From Bryobacterales bacterium (GTDB lineage: Bacteria > Acidobacteriota > Terriglobia > Bryobacterales > Bryobacteraceae), in assembly GCA_020854055.1 (NCBI GenBank), contig JADZGD010000137.1, positions 25,351-89,350 on the forward strand: 64,000 nt of DNA, written 5' to 3'. Shown here piece after piece: positions 43,104 through 52,295 of the stretch. Made by a program: the position numbers and the translations under genes. Below the pieces are notes generated by a model. The model saw only the letters and a list, made by a program, of their open reading frames with translations, searched no databases and was not told the DNA's origin. Numbering within the stretch: the stretch's first letter is position 1; the number at the start of each line of letters is the position of its first letter.

Positions 43104-46017
43104 TGACAGGCTTTCTTGACAACGGGAATTCCAGGCGGAACCGGGTGCCGGTGCCTGGTTGGCTCTGCACCTCGATGTGTCCGCCGTGCTCCTTTACAAT
43201 ACCGTATGTCACCGACAACCCGAGGCCGGTCCCTTTGCGGGCCATCTTGGTGGTAAAAAACGGATCGTAAATGCGGGCCAGATGCTCGGCGGGTATTCCC
43301 TGCCCGGTATCGGCCACTTCCACGTTGGCAAGATCGTCTCCGCCCCAGCTACGGACGGTGAGTACGCCGCCGCCTGCCATTGCATCCCGGGCGTTCAAAA
43401 AGAGATTGAGAAACACCTGCTGCAGTTTTCCCGGGTTCCCTTTCACCGCAGGCAGGCCGAGAGTCAGTTGCTCGGCGACCGATACGCCGGCCTTTTGAAG
43501 TTGATGCTCGACCAGTGTAACCGTCTCATGGATAATCCGGTTCAGGTCGACCTCCACGAAGGCGGTCGGCGAGGTCCGCGAAAAGTTGAGCAGCGAGTTT
43601 ACGATCTCACTCGCCCGGAAGGTCTGCTTGGCGATCTTCTCCAGCAGTTTCGACTTCGGATCGTCGCCCGAGATCTGCTTGGCCAACATCTGGGCATAGG
43701 TGGATATGACCGCCAGTGGCGTGTTCACCTCGTGCGCCACGCCGGCGGCCAGCAACCCGATGGAACTCAACTTGTCGGCCTGAATCAACTGGCGCTCCAG
43801 TTGAGAGCGGTCCGTGATGTCGTCGAAAATAATCAGGCGGCCGATCTTGTCGCCGTCCTTGGAGATCAGTGGCGCGATCGCCAGGTTGATGATGACCTGC
43901 GAATTCACTGCCTCTACGGGTACCGGCACCGGGACCGCCACCGGATTCCCTCCACCGTTGGTGTGAACGGCGCCATTGCCGTTGGCCGACGCGGTCATCG
44001 AGAGGATCCGCGGCTCCAGCACATACTTGTAGACGTTGTGAATACCGGTCTCGCCGCGCACGCGATCGAACTGCTCACACAGATCGGCTGGAAACAGGTC
44101 GGCCAGGCAGCGTCCCACGGCGAAATCACGAGCAATCCCCGTCAACCGTTCGGCCTGGGAGTTCCAACTCTCCACCCGGTCCTCCAAATCCGCCGCCAGG
44201 ATACCGACGTTCACCGATTCGACAATGTTCTCGCTGAACTCCTTTAACCGCTCGTACTCGGCGACCTTGCGTTCAAGCGAGCGGTAGAGGCGCGCATTCT
44301 CGATGGCGATGCCCACATAGCCACTGAGCGTCATCACCAGTTCCAGATCGTCGCTGGACAGGAAATCCCCCCGCACCGTACGGCTCAGCCCGAGGTAGGC
44401 GATCGTCTTGGCGCGGGCCGTACAGGCCAGAAAGTAGGTGAGATCCAACTCGGCGATCGTCTGGCGCACCGATGGCGTCCAGTCGCGGGAGACGATGTCG
44501 ATCTGGTGCCGCGTCCGCTCAAAGAACAGGTAAGGCTGCGCGCCTGCGGAACTCAGAAAGCTGAGATCCAGATGGTCACCGAGAGGCCGAAGACGCTTTC
44601 CGAACGAACGGCCGGGCTGAAACCCGCCACGGTTTTCATCGAGCAGGAAAAAACTGACATGCTGGATGCCCAGTGTCCGTACCAGCCGGTCGGCCACCGA
44701 TTCGAGCATGTGGTCGATGTCGGTCTCCGAACTCAACTCCCGCGCAAACTCGATCAGAGTGCGCCGGTAGTCGTATTGATCGCGATAGAAAAAATGACGG
44801 TCGAGCAGTACCTGGATCCAGTTGCGGATCGGCTGGAAGACGAACGTGGCCACGAAGATCAGTGTCACCACGGCTGAGCTGGGCAACTCGTCCAGCCGCC
44901 CCAGAGAGAAGATCAGGCTGTAGAAAATCCCCAGCACCGAAAGCGTGGCCAGCGTGTACACATAGCCCTGTTGAAAGATGATGTCGACGTCCATCAGCCG
45001 GTAACGCAGAATCGCGTAAGCCCAGGTGAGCGGCACCAGGATCAGCGTCAGAACCGACATCCGCATCAAGGCCCCCGGAACCACACCCACCAAATAAGGG
45101 GCGACGTAGAAGAGCGTGAACGGAAGCACGCCCAGGATGGCTCCGTTGCGCAGCCATTTCAATTGATTGCGCACGATCGGATCATCGGCGCCGCGGTACT
45201 GCACAGCCAATACCCCGGCGCCGGCAAGATAGGCGAGAGCCAGGTACGCCAGCCAGCAACGATCGAGCAGCCAGCGCATCTCGATCAGGGGCGCCGCCGT
45301 ACGAATTACCCCCGAGGTGAAGCCCGCAAAGATCATCAACATGGAGATGGCGGGCGCGTACAGCAACACCACCTTCCATTTCGCTCGAAGCCAGTGGCGG
45401 CCTTCGGGGAAGTTCATGCAGAAGTGCAGAAAAATAGTTGGGGCAAGCAATCCGGCAGCTACATTGCCCCAATAAATCACCTTGTCAAAGTTATTGAGTT
45501 TGCCGGTGTAGTGGAAGCAGCAAAGGATGAAGGAAACGAGGCACAGAATGTAAAAGTGCCGTGCCTTGGGAGCGTCCAGACGACGAAAATGAACAAACAG
45601 TCCGATGGCCAGATAGGCGATGCCGATGATGTACTGGTAGAAGCGGGCGGAATCCGGCACCGCCTCCCCGATGATCACTTTCGCTTTCGCTTCGACGCCG
45701 TGCCGGCGGAAAAGATATTCCGTACTGTTGTAAGTCCCCAGCCGGACCAGCACCTGGGTCACTTCGATCGCGTTGTCGATGCGCATCCCGTTGATCCGCA
45801 CCAGCACGTCGCCCACCCGGATACCCGCGTTTTCAGCCGGGCTGTCTCGCTCCACGTGCAGCGCCTCGATGCGATTGGCCCGGTCAACCCAGGTAACCCC
45901 ATCTTCGGGCAATTTGAAGCGCAACTGCTGCTGGAAGTTGATTCCCGCACAAATGACCGCGGCCATCGTCAGCACGACGAAAATGACGCTCACGAATTGG
46001 CCTTTCAGGTCCGTCAC
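43096..46017 (-). CDS. PDZ-membrane-GAF-PAS sensor histidine kinase
   Basis: The 973-residue protein has an N-terminal membrane helix. A periplasmic PDZ domain (about 35-120) follows, with RIEALHVERDSPAENAGIRV and GDVLVRINGM, then about seven to eight membrane helices (about 125-400). The cytoplasmic part has a GAF domain (about 415-590), a PAS domain (about 605-725, ENIVESVNVGILAADLEDRV), HisKA with AAGVAHEVNTPLAVISTYAQ, and a HATPase with NLFLNARDAMAGGG, DTGQGI and GTGLGL. A PDZ domain fused to a kinase suggests sensing of protein C-termini or unfolded envelope proteins. It forms an overlapping operon with the NtrC-type regulator. Confidence 0.93.
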   Translation of the reverse strand: MTDLKGQFVSVIFVVLTMAAVICAGINFQQQLRFKLPEDGVTWVDRANRIEALHVERDSPAENAGIRVGDVLVRINGMRIDNAIEVTQVLVRLGTYNSTEYLFRRHGVEAKAKVIIGEAVPDSARFYQYIIGIAYLAIGLFVHFRRLDAPKARHFYILCLVSFILCCFHYTGKLNNFDKVIYWGNVAAGLLAPTIFLHFCMNFPEGRHWLRAKWKVVLLYAPAISMLMIFAGFTSGVIRTAAPLIEMRWLLDRCWLAYLALAYLAGAGVLAVQYRGADDPIVRNQLKWLRNGAILGVLPFTLFYVAPYLVGVVPGALMRMSVLTLILVPLTWAYAILRYRLMDVDIIFQQGYVYTLATLSVLGIFYSLIFSLGRLDELPSSAVVTLIFVATFVFQPIRNWIQVLLDRHFFYRDQYDYRRTLIEFARELSSETDIDHMLESVADRLVRTLGIQHVSFFLLDENRGGFQPGRSFGKRLRPLGDHLDLSFLSSAGAQPYLFFERTRHQIDIVSRDWTPSVRQTIAELDLTYFLACTARAKTIAYLGLSRTVRGDFLSSDDLELVMTLSGYVGIAIENARLYRSLERKVAEYERLKEFSENIVESVNVGILAADLEDRVESWNSQAERLTGIARDFAVGRCLADLFPADLCEQFDRVRGETGIHNVYKYVLEPRILSMTASANGNGAVHTNGGGNPVAVPVPVPVEAVNSQVIINLAIAPLISKDGDKIGRLIIFDDITDRSQLERQLIQADKLSSIGLLAAGVAHEVNTPLAVISTYAQMLAKQISGDDPKSKLLEKIAKQTFRASEIVNSLLNFSRTSPTAFVEVDLNRIIHETVTLVEHQLQKAGVSVAEQLTLGLPAVKGNPGKLQQVFLNLFLNARDAMAGGGVLTVRSWGGDDLANVEVADTGQGIPAEHLARIYDPFFTTKMARKGTGLGLSVTYGIVKEHGGHIEVQSQPGTGTRFRLEFPLSRKPVNA

Positions 46018-46050
46018 GTGTCAACCCTGAAACGAAAGCCCAAACCTTAC

Positions 46051-46106
46051 CAGCGGTGGATACACACCCGCCCGTTCGGATCTAAGCACGTCGGGTTCCA
46101 CCGCTG
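46051..46106. repeat. Long inverted repeat upstream of the PDZ kinase gene
   Basis: CAGCGGTGGA (46051-46060) pairs perfectly with TCCACCGCTG (46097-46106), and after a 5-base bulge ACCCG (46066-46070) pairs with CGGGT (46092-46096). The result is a 15-bp stem with a 21-base loop located 34-89 bases before the kinase ATG. Confidence 0.7.
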
Positions 46107-46288
46107 CTTTGATCGTTACCCCTTTATCGTACACGAACTTAGCAGTTTCTACCGGTCACCGGATAACGCTATTTCCGCAATTCGGAAGAAGCGAAATACG
46201 CGGAACGGAAGAGCACGCCGGAAAAGCGAGACTACTCTGCCACACGCACCATCCACCGGCGGCCGGAGTGTGCAGCAGTGCTGATCAC

Positions 46289-46330
46289 CCGCTCCCGCCG
46301 AGACGCATCGAAAAGCCGGCCGGGGAGCGG
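46289..46330. repeat. 8-bp hairpin in intergenic region
   Basis: CCGCTCCC (46289-46296) pairs with GGGAGCGG (46323-46330). The 26-base loop is itself GC-rich and could pair further. Confidence 0.55.
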
Positions 46331-46378
46331 CTTCTCCCAGTGCGCGCTTGTTGGCCTGCGATCCTCGGAAAATCGGAT

Positions 46379-46431
46379 GGCGGCACCCGGGTCTATCCGG
46401 CGCTGGAAGGCGTTGGAGTGGGTCTGCCGCC
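46379..46431. repeat. 7-bp hairpin in intergenic region
   Basis: GGCGGCA (46379-46385) pairs with TGCCGCC (46425-46431), with an inner CCC/GGG pairing. It lies just before the promoter of the GWxTD gene. Confidence 0.5.
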
Positions 46432-46473
46432 CTCTAAAGTCCGGGCCCGCGGAGTGGGCTATTAAGGTCTTGA

Positions 46474-46502
46474 TTGACGCGTCGGAGCCAGAAGCCTAAA
46501 AT
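46474..46502 (+). promoter_or_regulatory. Sigma-70-type promoter for the GWxTD gene
   Basis: TTGACG (46474-46479) and TAAAAT (46497-46502) are separated by 17 bases. The predicted start near 46509 gives a leader of about 32 bases. Confidence 0.65.
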
Positions 46503-46540
46503 TGGTGTAGCTCCATGATGTCCTGGCAACGGTGAAGTCC

Positions 46541-48220
46541 ATGTATTGGCAACGCTTTTTCTTCGTTTTCGGCTCGTCGCTTCTCCTCCTCTTGAGCCCC
46601 GGCATCGGTTCGGCCGCCAAGAAAAAAGGCGGCGATGAATCTCAGCCGCGGGAAACCGTCGCCAAACCGATGACCGAGCGGCAGCGCCGCAGGCAGGAAG
46701 AGCGGCTCCGCAAAGAGCTGGAGACGCCCTACCGCAAGTGGTTGAACGAAGATGTCGCATACATCATCACCGATGAAGAGCGCGCCGCGTTTAAGCGCCT
46801 GAATACGGACGAAGAACGCGAGCAATTTATCGAGCAGTTCTGGCTTCGCCGTGATCCGACGCCCGACACGGCCGAAAACGAGTTCAAGGAAGAGCACTAC
46901 CGCCGCATCGCCTACGCCAATGAGCGGTTTGCTTCCGGCATCCCCGGCTGGAAAACCGACCGCGGGCGCATTTACATTACCTTTGGACCGCCCGACGAGA
47001 TCGAATCGCACCCCTCGGGCGGGTCGTATGAGCGCCCATTTGAAGAAGGCGGCGGGACCACCTCAACCTATCCGTTCGAACAGTGGCGCTACCGCTGGAT
47101 CGAGGGTGTCGGTTCGGACATCATCATTGAGTTCGTCGATCCCACGATGACCGGCGAGTATCGCATGACGATGGATCCCTCGGAAAAAGATGCTCTGCTA
47201 ATGGTTCCCGGCGCCGGGCTGACGCTGATGGAGCAGATGGGACTGGCCGATAAGGCGGACCGGTTCTCCCGCACCGATGGTACGCGGCTCGGCACGGGTA
47301 CCATGCCCCTGCCGAACCGCATGAACGAGTTTGAGCGCCTGGAGCAGTACGTTAAGTTACAGAAAGCGCCTCCAGTCAAATTTAAAGACCTCGAAGCGGT
47401 TGTCTCCTCGTCAATCCGTTACAACACGCTGCCGATGGAGGTGCGGACTGACTTCATCCGCATGACGAACTCCACCATCTACACCAACATTACGCTCCAG
47501 TTCGACCGTAAGGACTTGCAGTTTCAGAACAAGGACAACATCTCCAAAGCGGTGGTAAACATCTATGCGCGAATCACTTCCATGTCGCGCCGGGTGGTCA
47601 ACACATTTGAAGACGTAGTGGCGATCGAGACCAATTCGGCCTTCCTTCAACAGGCGAGCCAGGGCGTCTCGGTCTACCAGAAGTCGATTCCGCTAGCTCC
47701 CGGCACCTACCGGTTGAATGTTGTAGCTAAAGACGTAACCGGTGGCAACATGGTCAACTACGAGCAGGCGCTGAAAGTCCCGCACTATGACGACGAGCAG
47801 TTGGCTTCGAGCAGCCTGATTTTGGCCGACTTGATTGAAAGGGTCCCCACCACCAGCATCGGCACCGGCCAGTTCGTCATCGGTACCTCCAAAGTCCGCC
47901 CGCGGCTGAGCGAGAGCTTCCGGCAGGACGAAAAGATGGGCATCTACGTCCAACTCTATAATTTTCAGCCGGATGACAAGACCCAGAAGCCGAACGCCAC
48001 CATCGAATACGAGGTACTAAAAAAAGGCACCAACGAGAAGGTATTTGACTTCAGCGAAGAAGTGAGTAAGATGGATGGCGCCTCCCCGACGCAGGTCACC
48101 GTGGAGAAATTGCTGCCGCTGAAGACGCTAGCCCCGGGCCAGTACCTGCTGAAGATGAGGGTGACGGATCGCAACCGGAACCAAACACTGACTCCGGAAG
48201 CGGCATTTACGGTATCATAG
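46541..48220 (+). CDS. Exported GWxTD-domain protein
   Basis: The 559-residue protein starts MYWQRFFFVFGSSLLLLLSP, a signal peptide; GGTGA lies 5 bases before this ATG, while a GTG three codons earlier is also in frame. A charged helical segment (about 30-70, ERQRRRQEERLRKELE) is followed by the GWxTD domain (about 80-200) with its name motif GWKTDRGRIYITFGPPDEIE. The C-terminal half is beta-rich with two Ig-like stretches (TNITLQFDRKDLQF, TVEKLLPLKTLAPGQYLLKM). GWxTD proteins are widespread in Acidobacteria and Bacteroidetes and have no established function. The downstream barrel-like gene begins about 110 bases later. Confidence 0.88.
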   Translation: MYWQRFFFVFGSSLLLLLSPGIGSAAKKKGGDESQPRETVAKPMTERQRRRQEERLRKELETPYRKWLNEDVAYIITDEERAAFKRLNTDEEREQFIEQFWLRRDPTPDTAENEFKEEHYRRIAYANERFASGIPGWKTDRGRIYITFGPPDEIESHPSGGSYERPFEEGGGTTSTYPFEQWRYRWIEGVGSDIIIEFVDPTMTGEYRMTMDPSEKDALLMVPGAGLTLMEQMGLADKADRFSRTDGTRLGTGTMPLPNRMNEFERLEQYVKLQKAPPVKFKDLEAVVSSSIRYNTLPMEVRTDFIRMTNSTIYTNITLQFDRKDLQFQNKDNISKAVVNIYARITSMSRRVVNTFEDVVAIETNSAFLQQASQGVSVYQKSIPLAPGTYRLNVVAKDVTGGNMVNYEQALKVPHYDDEQLASSSLILADLIERVPTTSIGTGQFVIGTSKVRPRLSESFRQDEKMGIYVQLYNFQPDDKTQKPNATIEYEVLKKGTNEKVFDFSEEVSKMDGASPTQVTVEKLLPLKTLAPGQYLLKMRVTDRNRNQTLTPEAAFTVS

Positions 48221-48331
48221 GGGATGTGTTGGACCGGGTTTCGGTCCGGGAAGTCCCTTGAGTGTAGGTTTCCGCAACCCTGCCGGTGGCGTTTCTAGAA
48301 CAAAACGGCGGCGGTGGAAATCGGGCGGAGA

Positions 48332-50140
48332 ATGTCAGGGATGGCCATACGGAAGCCCAGAGCGATAGTCTGCGTGGCCGCCGCACTGCTCACGGGTGGG
48401 CTTTGCGACGGCGCTACCGCCTCCCGCCTGTCCGGAAGTGTCATCGGATACGTTTCCGATGGTGCCGGCGTACCGCAGATGGGCGCCACGGTGATGATTT
48501 TCAACCGCTATGACCGGTTGTTGTTCAAAACCGTCTCCAACGAAAAGGGTGGCTTCGGCTTCGATTTTCTCTCTCCGGATACCTATTCGATTCGCGTCAG
48601 CCTTGCCAGCTTTGTTCCCGCGCTGAAGTCCAACATCCTGGTTCAACCCGGGATGCGCAATTTCCTTACTGTGAATCTGGCCAGCATCTTCAGCAGCATC
48701 GAACTGGTGTATTCTGCTCCGGCCGGCCCGGTGATGAGCGATGACTGGAAGTGGGTTCTGCGCAGCTCGGCTTCCACTCGCCCGGTACTCCGCATCCTGC
48801 CCAAGAGTTCTAAGGAATCACCCGACTCGGTGGCACAGGCTCCCTCGGGTTATTCCAACACCCGCGGAGTGATCCGCGTCTCGGCGGGCGATCAAGGTTC
48901 CGGTAGCACGGCATCACCCGGACTGGGAACTGCGTTTGCGCTGGCTACCTCCGTATTCGGTGACAACCAGGTGCAATTGACCGGCAATGTCGGGTACTCG
49001 TCGTACACCGGCGCGCCGGCGGCTGGCTTTCGCACCCGCTTCAGCCGCGGCGACAGCCCTGGCCTGTTGAATCCGGACGTGCAATTGACCATGCGCCAGG
49101 TGTTTGTTCCGATGCGCGCCGGCTTTGGCTTATTCGCCGGACACGGTGACGGCAACGCCCCCGCTCTGCGCACCATGGCCGCCAGCTTCGAAGACAAAGT
49201 ACGGGTGATGGATGACTTGCTGCTGGAGTACGGCGCCACGCTGGAAACGATCCAGTACCTGGACCGTCTCAGCTTCGTCAGTCCCTACATGCGGCTGACT
49301 TACGATCTTGGAGACAAAGGCCAGATCGAGATCGGATACAGTTCCGGAGAACCCCCCGCCGAGTTTCTGATTCCCGGTTCCGGACCGGAAGCCGACCTGC
49401 AGCGCGACCTGGCCGCGGTTTCCATGTTTCCCCGCCTCAGCCTGCGGGGCGGGCGCGTGCACATGCAGCGCTCCAACAACCTGGAGGTGGGCTACCACTA
49501 TAAAGCTGGAAGCCGGACCTTCAGTACCGGCGCGTTTCACGAATCCATCTCCAACGCGGCTCTCATGATGACGTCGGAGGCCGGAGGACTACCAGCCACC
49601 AGCGACGTGCTGCCCGATGCCTTCTCGAACAGTTCCATCTTCAATATCGGCAGCCTTTACTCGACCGGTTTCACGGTGTCAATCACTCAGGAGATCGCCG
49701 AGTTTTTCGATATCACGCTGGCCTACGGCGACGGTGGGGTGTTGCGGACCGAAGGCCGCCAGTGGCTCGGCGGAAGCCCGGATGAACTGCGCTCCATGAT
49801 CCGTAGCAACCAGCAGCAATGGGTCACGACGAAGGTCACCGGCACCATTCCCAAGACGGGTACCCGCTTTGCCGGCAGCTATCTGTGGACCGATTACCGC
49901 TCGCTCACTCCCGGACACCGTTATATCACTCAGGGCGCCTACCCCGAAACCGGGCTGAATATCTTCATCCGCCAGCCCATTCCGAGCGTTCCCGGCGTTC
50001 CCGGGCGATTGGAAGCCACGGCCGATCTGCGCAACATGATGGCGCAGGGTTACCTGCCGATCTCCTCCGGCGCAGGCCAACGGCTATTGCTGATCCACTC
50101 TCCGCGCTCGGTACGCGGCGGGTTCAGCTTTATCTTTTAG
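48332..50140 (+). CDS. Carboxypeptidase-regulatory domain plus outer-membrane barrel-like protein
   Basis: The roughly 602-residue protein has a leader ending near CDGATA. A carboxypeptidase-regulatory-like Ig domain (about 35-115) follows, with VIGYVSDGAGVPQMGATVMI and NEKGGFGFDFLSPDTYSIRV. The remaining 450 residues have alternating aromatic/hydrophobic strands and the terminal SVRGGFSFIF, as in outer-membrane barrels, but with fewer strands than the Oar-like receptor. It may be a porin-like partner of the GWxTD protein; acidobacterial genomes often place such a gene next to GWxTD, as far as I recall. The start may also be at 48341; both ATGs lie close behind GGCGGAG. Confidence 0.78.
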   Translation: MSGMAIRKPRAIVCVAAALLTGGLCDGATASRLSGSVIGYVSDGAGVPQMGATVMIFNRYDRLLFKTVSNEKGGFGFDFLSPDTYSIRVSLASFVPALKSNILVQPGMRNFLTVNLASIFSSIELVYSAPAGPVMSDDWKWVLRSSASTRPVLRILPKSSKESPDSVAQAPSGYSNTRGVIRVSAGDQGSGSTASPGLGTAFALATSVFGDNQVQLTGNVGYSSYTGAPAAGFRTRFSRGDSPGLLNPDVQLTMRQVFVPMRAGFGLFAGHGDGNAPALRTMAASFEDKVRVMDDLLLEYGATLETIQYLDRLSFVSPYMRLTYDLGDKGQIEIGYSSGEPPAEFLIPGSGPEADLQRDLAAVSMFPRLSLRGGRVHMQRSNNLEVGYHYKAGSRTFSTGAFHESISNAALMMTSEAGGLPATSDVLPDAFSNSSIFNIGSLYSTGFTVSITQEIAEFFDITLAYGDGGVLRTEGRQWLGGSPDELRSMIRSNQQQWVTTKVTGTIPKTGTRFAGSYLWTDYRSLTPGHRYITQGAYPETGLNIFIRQPIPSVPGVPGRLEATADLRNMMAQGYLPISSGAGQRLLLIHSPRSVRGGFSFIF

Positions 50141-51393
50141 CTCCTCGCGCCAGCCTCTTTGACTGCCTCGATCATGGCAACAATGTTTTCCACCGGTGTT
50201 CCCGCCTGAACGTTGTGAATCGAGTTGAAGACGAAGCCCCCGCCAGGCGCAAAGATCTCGCAACGGCGCAGCACCTGCTCGCGCACCTCGGCGGCGGTTC
50301 CGAAGGGCAGAACCCGCTGCGTATCCACCCCCCCTCCCCAGAAGACCAGCCGCGAACCGTACTTGCTTTTAAGCATCTCCGGATCCATTCCGGCGGCTGA
50401 ACACTGCACCGGATTGATGATATCGAAACCGGATTCGATGAATGTCTGGTAGAAACGCTCTACCGAGCCGCAGGAGTGTTTGAATGTCTTCCAGGTGGTG
50501 TGAGTGTGAATCCAGTCATTCACCGCTTTGTAGTATGGCGCGTAGAGTTCACGCAGCGTGGCTACCGAGCAAAACGCCGAGGTCTGGGTACCGAAATCGG
50601 TGCCGCAGATAAACACCGCGTCAACATTGGAACCCACGGCGCGGTGGATCTGTTCGAGGTTCGCCAGTGCCACTTCGCACTGTTTCTCAAAAATCGCATG
50701 GATATAGGAACGGCGGCTGCTGGTGGAGATATACCATTCGGTGATGTCGCGGATGCCCTTGGGATCTTTCAGGAACGGTCCAGGCACTAACGCGATATCG
50801 CCAAAGGCCGTTCCACCAAAACCGGCCAGCACGGCCCGCCCGCCGGCGCGCGCCATACCAGTGGCCTGTTGCAGATGAGCCAGATCAGCCGCGGTAACCG
50901 GCGTGAACTCTTCGAGGTTGTCTTGGGGATCGAGAGCGTCTTCATCGATCGGGTGCTGGCGGACGATGGTGTCAAAGAACTGCCCGCCGGCCGGCATGCG
51001 TCCGCTCGGTGGAACGCTGGTGTCGCCCTTGGGGTAGATCAGCGCGTCGCCATTGACATCGAGCGTGACGTGAAAATCGCCCGGGACCAAGACTTCGAGG
51101 CCGTTGAAGCTCCAGGGCTTCCAATCGATGGCTGGAAAACCGAACATCGTGTCCCGGGCAAAGACTCCGGTGACGTCGATACCCATCGCCTGCTGGAGAT
51201 CCTCTTCGACAAGGCCGAGCATCTGGTAGGGCTCATGGACCCTTACCGGATGCTTGTCAAGGCCATAATACTGCCGCAGAGCCGCTACGCAGCTCACGTG
51301 AATGCCAGTGACTGCGCTGCCTCCGAAATCGATTGGGATCCGATCCGGCTCCTGATGATTTACAGCGGCGCATACGCGCTCTCGACTCGTCAT
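50137..51393 (-). CDS. Uroporphyrinogen decarboxylase-family methyltransferase-like protein
   Basis: The 418-residue protein starts MTSRERVCAAVNHQEPDRIP, the standard opening of the URO-D-like family. It has the zinc-ligand region FKHSCGSVERFY and then INPVQCSAAGMDPEMLKSKY and VFWGGGVDTQRVLPFG near the end. In this subfamily (MtaA/MtbA-like, not HemE), members transfer methyl groups between corrinoid proteins and thiols or act on unknown methoxylated compounds. GAGG lies 6 bases before the ATG. The 3' end overlaps the convergent barrel gene by 4 bases. No corrinoid protein or methyltransferase partner lies nearby. Confidence 0.88.
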   Translation of the reverse strand: MTSRERVCAAVNHQEPDRIPIDFGGSAVTGIHVSCVAALRQYYGLDKHPVRVHEPYQMLGLVEEDLQQAMGIDVTGVFARDTMFGFPAIDWKPWSFNGLEVLVPGDFHVTLDVNGDALIYPKGDTSVPPSGRMPAGGQFFDTIVRQHPIDEDALDPQDNLEEFTPVTAADLAHLQQATGMARAGGRAVLAGFGGTAFGDIALVPGPFLKDPKGIRDITEWYISTSSRRSYIHAIFEKQCEVALANLEQIHRAVGSNVDAVFICGTDFGTQTSAFCSVATLRELYAPYYKAVNDWIHTHTTWKTFKHSCGSVERFYQTFIESGFDIINPVQCSAAGMDPEMLKSKYGSRLVFWGGGVDTQRVLPFGTAAEVREQVLRRCEIFAPGGGFVFNSIHNVQAGTPVENIVAMIEAVKEAGARS

Positions 51394-51501
51394 GCGAACC
51401 TCGCCAATTGAAGGTGACTCTCGACCAATATAGCTGAGTTCGATGCTCGCGATCGCGGCGAGTTCAGCGGTGTCGCAGCAGACCACCGGCTTACCGGTTC
51501 T

Positions 51502-52224
51502 TCAAAGCAGCGGGCGGTACCAGATATTGCGAAACCGCAGGAATGTCTCCTTCACATCGGGGTGGTGATGGTCCTGCAATTCGAGCGGTCCATCTTCGCA
51601 GACGTCTGAGAAGGTGGCGCCGGGCGTCGGTTTCTCAATGGGAACGTGATCCTGAACCAGAACGCCGTTTTGCAACAGGGTCAATGAACCGGGCGCGATC
51701 ATCTTTCCACCGCCACACCGGGGAGCATGAAAGATGATGTCATAACTCTGCCACTGTTCCGGCGGGCGGGTCACATTCACCAGCGGAGCGAACTGGCCGT
51801 ACAACGCGGCGCACGATCCGTTCGGGTAAGTCGGGTTCTTGTAGGAGTCGAGTATCTGAATCTCGTAGCGCCCTTGCAGATAGACGCCGCTATTGCCGCG
51901 CGCCTGATCGTGCGCTTGAGGCATGTTAGGCGTGGCGAATTCCACGTGAATCTGCGCGCTGCCGATCTTGCGTTTGCTGTAAATGTGGCCGGTACCGGAC
52001 TTGCAGACCAGGATTCCATTGACTACCGGCCACTGGGCGGGTTGGCCATCGCGATGCACCCACTCGCTGGCGCTGGTTCCGTTGAACAGCACGATCGCAT
52101 CGGATGGCGCGTGCGTGGCGTCCCCAGGATCCACCACCCGTGGTTGTTGATCGTTCCGGCTCGACGCGACGCACGCCGCCAGGCTGAGCACCAGAACGGC
52201 CGTTGAACAGCAAAGTACCTTCAT
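51502..52224 (-). CDS. DUF1080 (3-keto-disaccharide hydrolase-like) lipoprotein
   Basis: The 240-residue protein has a lipoprotein leader with a lipobox at LSLAAC (Cys18). The DUF1080 fold follows (about 40-238): AIVLFNGTSASEWVHRDGQP, NGILVCKSGTGHIYSKRKIG, NSGVYLQGRYEIQILDSY, and the terminal DVKETFLRFRNIWYRPL. DUF1080 is a concanavalin-like domain with reported 3-keto-glycoside hydrolase activity in some members, which would fit the Gfo/Idh oxidoreductases elsewhere in the window that could form keto-sugars. That link is inference. Confidence 0.9.
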   Translation of the reverse strand: MKVLCCSTAVLVLSLAACVASSRNDQQPRVVDPGDATHAPSDAIVLFNGTSASEWVHRDGQPAQWPVVNGILVCKSGTGHIYSKRKIGSAQIHVEFATPNMPQAHDQARGNSGVYLQGRYEIQILDSYKNPTYPNGSCAALYGQFAPLVNVTRPPEQWQSYDIIFHAPRCGGGKMIAPGSLTLLQNGVLVQDHVPIEKPTPGATFSDVCEDGPLELQDHHHPDVKETFLRFRNIWYRPLL

Positions 52225-52295
52225 GGGGATCAGTATCGCTTACTTTGAGGAAGCGATGCGCCGCGTCGCGAGCCGGAAAGAAACCACCTGCCACC

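Larger units (their letters stand above)
46018..46473. other. Hairpin-rich intergenic region between divergent operons
   Basis: No convincing protein gene lies here; the 118-codon open frame on the plus strand (46109-46465) has no ribosome binding site and no protein-like composition. Three perfect inverted repeats are visible and listed separately at 46051-46106, 46289-46330 and 46379-46431. The leftmost would fall in the leader of the kinase mRNA (minus strand). The other two could belong to a small RNA or to untranslated leaders. I did not recognise any standard ncRNA signature (tRNA, SRP, 6S, RNase P). Confidence 0.55.

Noticed and set aside
41880..43106. A 408-codon plus-strand frame opposite the NtrC-type regulator.
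   Set aside because: It is antisense to a gene with all expected domains and shows no signal of its own.
43159..44247. A 362-codon plus-strand frame opposite the kinase C-terminus.
   Set aside because: Antisense to the HisKA and HATPase domains; no family motif or ribosome binding site.
44971..46284. A 437-codon open frame on the plus strand opposite the PDZ kinase gene and continuing into the intergenic region.
   Set aside because: The kinase on the other strand has clear domains throughout; this frame is rich in His, Arg and Gln and looks like an antisense shadow.
46425..46452. CTCTAAAGTCCGGGC near a hairpin resembles part of the RNase P RNA sequence GAGGAAAGTCCGGGC.
   Set aside because: The first bases differ and none of the other conserved RNase P elements follow.
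46109..46465. A 118-codon open frame in the gap before the GWxTD gene.
   Set aside because: No ribosome binding site, odd composition, and overlapping hairpins point to noncoding sequence.
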